Source: Chrysogorgia sp. JL179-B06
Taxonomy: Eukaryota > Cnidaria > Anthozoa > Scleralcyonacea > Chrysogorgiidae
Length of the DNA: 64,000 nucleotides
Assembly: GCA_035772405.1 (NCBI GenBank)
Contig: JAYKKM010000141.1
Coordinates: forward strand, 102,001-166,000
Direction of reading: 5' to 3'
Shown in pieces: positions 59,567 to 64,000 of the stretch. The position numbers and the translations under genes are program-made. The notes below the pieces were generated by a model. It worked only from the letters and a program-made list of their open reading frames with translations. It did not search any database and was not told the origin of the DNA. Positions within the stretch are counted from its first letter, which is position 1. Each line of letters starts with the position of its first letter.

Positions 59567-60591
59567 TCCCCTCGCCCGGCGCCAAGCGCCGGCCGAAGGC
59601 CTGAGGGCGAGGGTGCTAATATCGACCGGCGTTTAGTCCCTTATCACGCGAGATGCAAGCGGTTCCGGATTTCGGATCGGGTTTATCGGTATATATATTT
59701 CTATATATGCATCAACCGTTCTCATGCGCGGCATCGGAAAATTTGGCCCTGGTAACTAGATATAGACAGAAGCTGATTGGTAGACCTCTGCATTGGAATT
59801 AATATTTAAATTGCAACCGTCTAATGATTGCGAATGCAAAAATTGAAACGGTATTGAAACGGTTTTTTGGTGCGTTAAATTTGGCGTAATTTAAATTTAA
59901 ATTGACGCCAGCGCGACAAACCGCTTTCCGGAAGAAGTCGCCATTCGTCGACGGCGAAATTTATATTGCCATAAAAATATACTGCATCCGATGATTTTGA
60001 GAGGAAATGGCAATGTTTGTTTTTAACAAACATTACTATAGACATTATCAGCTGATTTCAAGCCGAAACTGTAGTGTTGAAGGACAAGATAATCAAAGAC
60101 AGGCACAAGTAAAAGGTAAAAGGACTATTATAATTATGTACATTGTGATTGTCACCGACTCACCGTTCTGTGTTGAGCAATTAATTTGCCTTTTCTGCAT
60201 AGTTTTTTTGGTTAGGGTTAGCAATTTGGTTAGGATTATGGTTAGGTTTAGGATTTTGGTGATATTTACCCGCATTTCGTTGAATTCTAAGAGACTATAG
60301 CGTCGTACGGCTACCGTACGAATAGCCATAACCTTCAGTTCAGTTCAGTGCTTCACTTTATCGTTTAACTTTTTGACTTGACTCGCTACTTTTAATGTAA
60401 TTTAAATAATTGTACACTGTATTGTGTATTTGCTCCAAGCTCCGAAATCTAATAGACACATTTTGAAATACTTAACACAGAGATTTGAGAAAATTTGAAG
60501 GTGTGTAATGTTTTGAATTTTCAAAACATATAGGGTATGTACTGTATAATATTTTGACAGTTGGAATTAAATCCATGCTGCAGTGCAAAAT

Positions 60592-60704
60592 CAGGCTTGG
60601 ACTGGCTATTGTGCCATCTTGTGCCAGAACAATGGCACTTTGTGGCAGCACAATGGCTGGCCATTGTTCTGGCACAAGATGGCACAATGGCCAGTCCTAG
60701 CCTG
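60592..60704. repeat. Hairpin inside Helitron H2
   Basis: AGGCTTGGACTGGCTATTGT then GCCATCTTGTGCCAGAACAA pairs with the inverse ending near 60704 (GGCACAATGGCCAGTCCTAG). H3 shows only part of it near 63955-64000, so the hairpin may be an insertion or be variable. Confidence 0.85.
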
Positions 60705-61073
60705 TTTAAAATATATACCATTTGTTCTTTATAATACTGCTGAATAGTAAGTGTAGTACAAATTTTGGAATTGCATGTACAGTATGTTTATTATTTGATT
60801 AAAATTATAAATACTATATGCTTGATAATTAGCCTATATATACAGTAGTTTAGGGTGAAAAAACATGCATACTATTGCTGTGTTTATATGACCTGGGCCT
60901 GGCCTACAATTTTGTAGCAATAAACAAGCATTACTATGTATACTTGTCAGTGTTAATACTTAATATATACACTGCTGTAGTGAATAAGGGAGAGCTCGGG
61001 GGGAAACAGACGATACAGTACATGGACGATTGTCAAGCAAGCTCATATCCTCAGAAAAATTATTATGTGTCCC

Positions 61074-61120
61074 GGACAGGGATAACTTTCTGCTGTGACC
61101 ATTGAGCTACCAAGACTCAG
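61074..61120 (-). repeat. tRNA-like remnant in Helitron H2
   Basis: On the minus strand: GAGTCTTGGTAGCTCAATGG, then CCTGTCCGGGACAC. The B-box is lost. Same position as in H1 and H6. Confidence 0.55.
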
Positions 61121-61724
61121 ATGGTGAGTGAACGTTACATTGATGTACTGATTCTATTGATATAACAGCAGTGTATATATTAACACACCCAATCATTAGT
61201 CATTACTGAAATATATAGTAATTGCTGTGCATAGGCAGTACATATATCATTAGAACCAGTGCATCATTGTAACCTCTCTCCATCTGAATCTCGATGGTTA
61301 GAGGCTGTCACTGGCAATAAGGTTATAATTTTTTCAACCAGGAATATTATGTTTCTGACGATATGATCTTGACGTCCATGGTTTGTATACTGGCATGTAT
61401 TCCATATATAATCTGTGTTTACAGTACTCCATCCATTATGGAACATGTTAGACCTACTACAGTACACTTAGCTGGCCTAGTGGGTCACAAGTTATTCTGT
61501 CAATGTAAAATACAGCTTATTGTTATTATGTTCACATTGGGTATGTTGACACTACTACAGTAGGGTATGTGTGTTAGCTAGATCATTGTCGACAAGCAGA
61601 CTAGGCATGGCATTCTGAATATAGGTTATAATATATGTGCACGGTGATATAATTTAGATACAATAGTACACAATGCCATATATATGCTTTGTTACATGGC
61701 AAATATGGTATCTGCAATCTGCAT

Positions 61725-61773
61725 TAGGTATTATTATTAGTAGTAGTATTGTTAATGCATTATTATTAGTAGT

Positions 61774-61820
<47 letters not shown>
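61725..61820. repeat. (ATT)n/(AAT)n microsatellite inside Helitron H2
   Basis: ATTATTATTAGTAGTAG followed by a longer AAT tract. It corresponds to the tract in H6 that received two LINE insertions. Confidence 0.9.
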
Positions 61821-62763
61821 AATAATATTTATACAGGATAGCCCATTCAATGCTAACACTGGTATCAATATATGGGGGTCTTGTTTTTTAACAAATTACA
61901 GTTGTTTCAAATTTCAACACATATTCACAAATGTACAATACAATGTTACAAAAACTAATTTTAACTCAAAAGTTGTATATCCTTCAATTAAGGCAATAGA
62001 TAATGGTGCTATAACATGTATGAACAGATTAATTGAAACCCATGTTTCAATTGGTAGATATGATGTTAAAATGCCATGGAATTTGAACTAGCATTACACA
62101 ATGTAACTTGCTTCTAATACAAGAGGTACAAAACTTGGGATTTCTATTAACCAATCAGTTTCAAGTCCCGACTTAAGAAAGATCAGTTTCCCTGACATGC
62201 ATATAGAGACCTCTGATTATGACCATCAATATTTAGTTATCCATATTCCTGCCAGTTCCACATCACAGTAGTCCAATGTGGGTAGAATTATCAATTTATT
62301 TGCACTATATGCATGTCATCCGTAGACATTTGAACGAATTTGATTTTTTTAAAGGACATTCATTGTATGATAGAGATGCACTTTCTTCCTTCAACAGCCT
62401 TTGGTGTCTATATACAAAATACTGCATTGATTATTTCGTGAGTCATCAATATTGTGATAAAAGTAATTTCTTTCTTAGTGATTGATGGTAGAAACAGCAG
62501 TAGACCCCTCACTATTCTGTTGCTGCACTCAAAAATTAAAAAGTTTAATTGGGCTGCGTGTTTTTATTTTGATGTCCTATGAAACAATTAAATTCAGACA
62601 ATACAAAGCTCTGAGAGATATTGTCCACTGAAAATTTATTTACTGTAGTTTGGCAAATGAAGTGGCTATTATCTAATTCAAGTAATTTAGAACAGAAGAA
62701 GTACTGTACTGTAAGTTTCAAACAGCAATTGGGTGACGGGTTGTTGCGTATACGTATTTCTAG

Positions 62764-62884
62764 TACTGTCATACTGAGCACATCACTGACACATCTATAG
62801 CAGCAAATTGACTTTGAAATTTGAAATATTATTAAAATGGGACCATCGAACAATTATTATCCTAGAGGCCAGCAAAAAACATTA
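62764..62884. other. 121-bp spacer between Helitrons H2 and H3
   Basis: It begins with the T after H2 and ends with the A before H3. No similarity to the Helitron was seen. Confidence 0.6.

Positions 62885-64000
<1,116 letters not shown>

Larger units (their letters stand above)
59567..62763 (+). mobile_element. Helitron copy H2 (most complete, 3.2 kb)
   Basis: It starts TCCCCTCGCCCGGCGCC after an A (59566) and ends GTATACGTATTTCTAG before a T (62764). A GC-rich palindrome CGGCGCCAAGCGCCGG near the 5' end and GCGTATACGT just before the 3' CTAG are short hairpin-like sequences. The interior includes degenerate TTAGGG words (60213-60250), a 113-bp hairpin (60592-60704), the tRNA-like remnant (61074-61120) and a (TAA)-type tract (61725-61820). 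There is no Rep or helicase gene. It matches H1, H3 and H6 over most of its length and defines the family. Confidence 0.85.

Overview
This window looks like the genome of an invertebrate animal. I cannot fix the phylum: a cnidarian or a similar TE-rich marine invertebrate fits best, because the mobile-element protein families are ones I associate with such genomes. Evidence for an animal is a spliced CCCH zinc-finger gene with GT-AG introns, Penelope-like retroelements, non-LTR retrotransposons, tRNA-derived SINE-like repeats, Helitrons and (AT)n/(TAA)n microsatellites. There are no bacterial operons and few long intact ORFs. Almost everything apart from one host gene is a decayed mobile element.

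Host gene: five exons on the minus strand (48687-48710, 47245-47326, 29506-29658, 15534-15622, 15197-15445) encode the middle of ZC3H15/DFRP1, the partner of the DRG1 GTPase. Intron phases agree at every junction. The N-terminal and C-terminal exons were not found and probably lie outside the window. Its introns of about 13.9 kb and 17.6 kb hold most of the mobile DNA described here.

Layout. 1-5.4 kb: an R4/Dong-like LINE copy split by a Helitron (732-3596). 5.4-9.3 kb: scraps of CR1/L2-like LINEs and one SINE. 9.9-11.4 kb: a 743-bp-period direct dimer joined by a hammerhead-ribozyme sequence (retrozyme-like). 12-14.1 kb: the 3' half of a CR1/L2-like LINE and a decayed repeat-family ORF. 15.2-15.6 kb: ZC3H15 exons. 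17.6-27.9 kb: SINE, Penelope-like element A (minus strand), a 4.6-kb long-TIR transposon nested in it, a second head-to-head copy of element A with a compound SINE insertion, and another SINE. 28.2-29.5 kb: Penelope-like element C, then a ZC3H15 exon. 30-34.4 kb: MITEs and a 2.5-kb palindrome with a zinc-finger protein fragment in each arm. 35.3-46.6 kb: one Helitron copy broken open by a palindrome carrying DUF3504 (Crypton-type) fragments, Penelope-like element B, and two R4/Dong-like LINEs. 47.2-48.7 kb: ZC3H15 exons. 50.6-58.7 kb: foldback repeats, a 2A-like/protease fragment, TTAA MITEs, and a decayed Helitron-type helicase plus endonuclease with an internal inversion, next to a second 2A-like sequence and a 24-bp minisatellite. 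59.6-64 kb: two more Helitron copies in the same orientation, the second cut by the window end.

The most interesting themes are: (1) hammerhead ribozymes in two Penelope-like families plus a retrozyme-like dimer; (2) three multi-kb palindromic or long-TIR elements whose arms carry only part of a protein gene, two of them (the C-terminal and N-terminal parts) apparently from one uncharacterised family; (3) clear nesting, including a Helitron whose removal restores a LINE reading frame exactly at an A/T target, and LINEs that repeatedly sit in (TAA)n. All family names come from motifs read by eye, without any database search.
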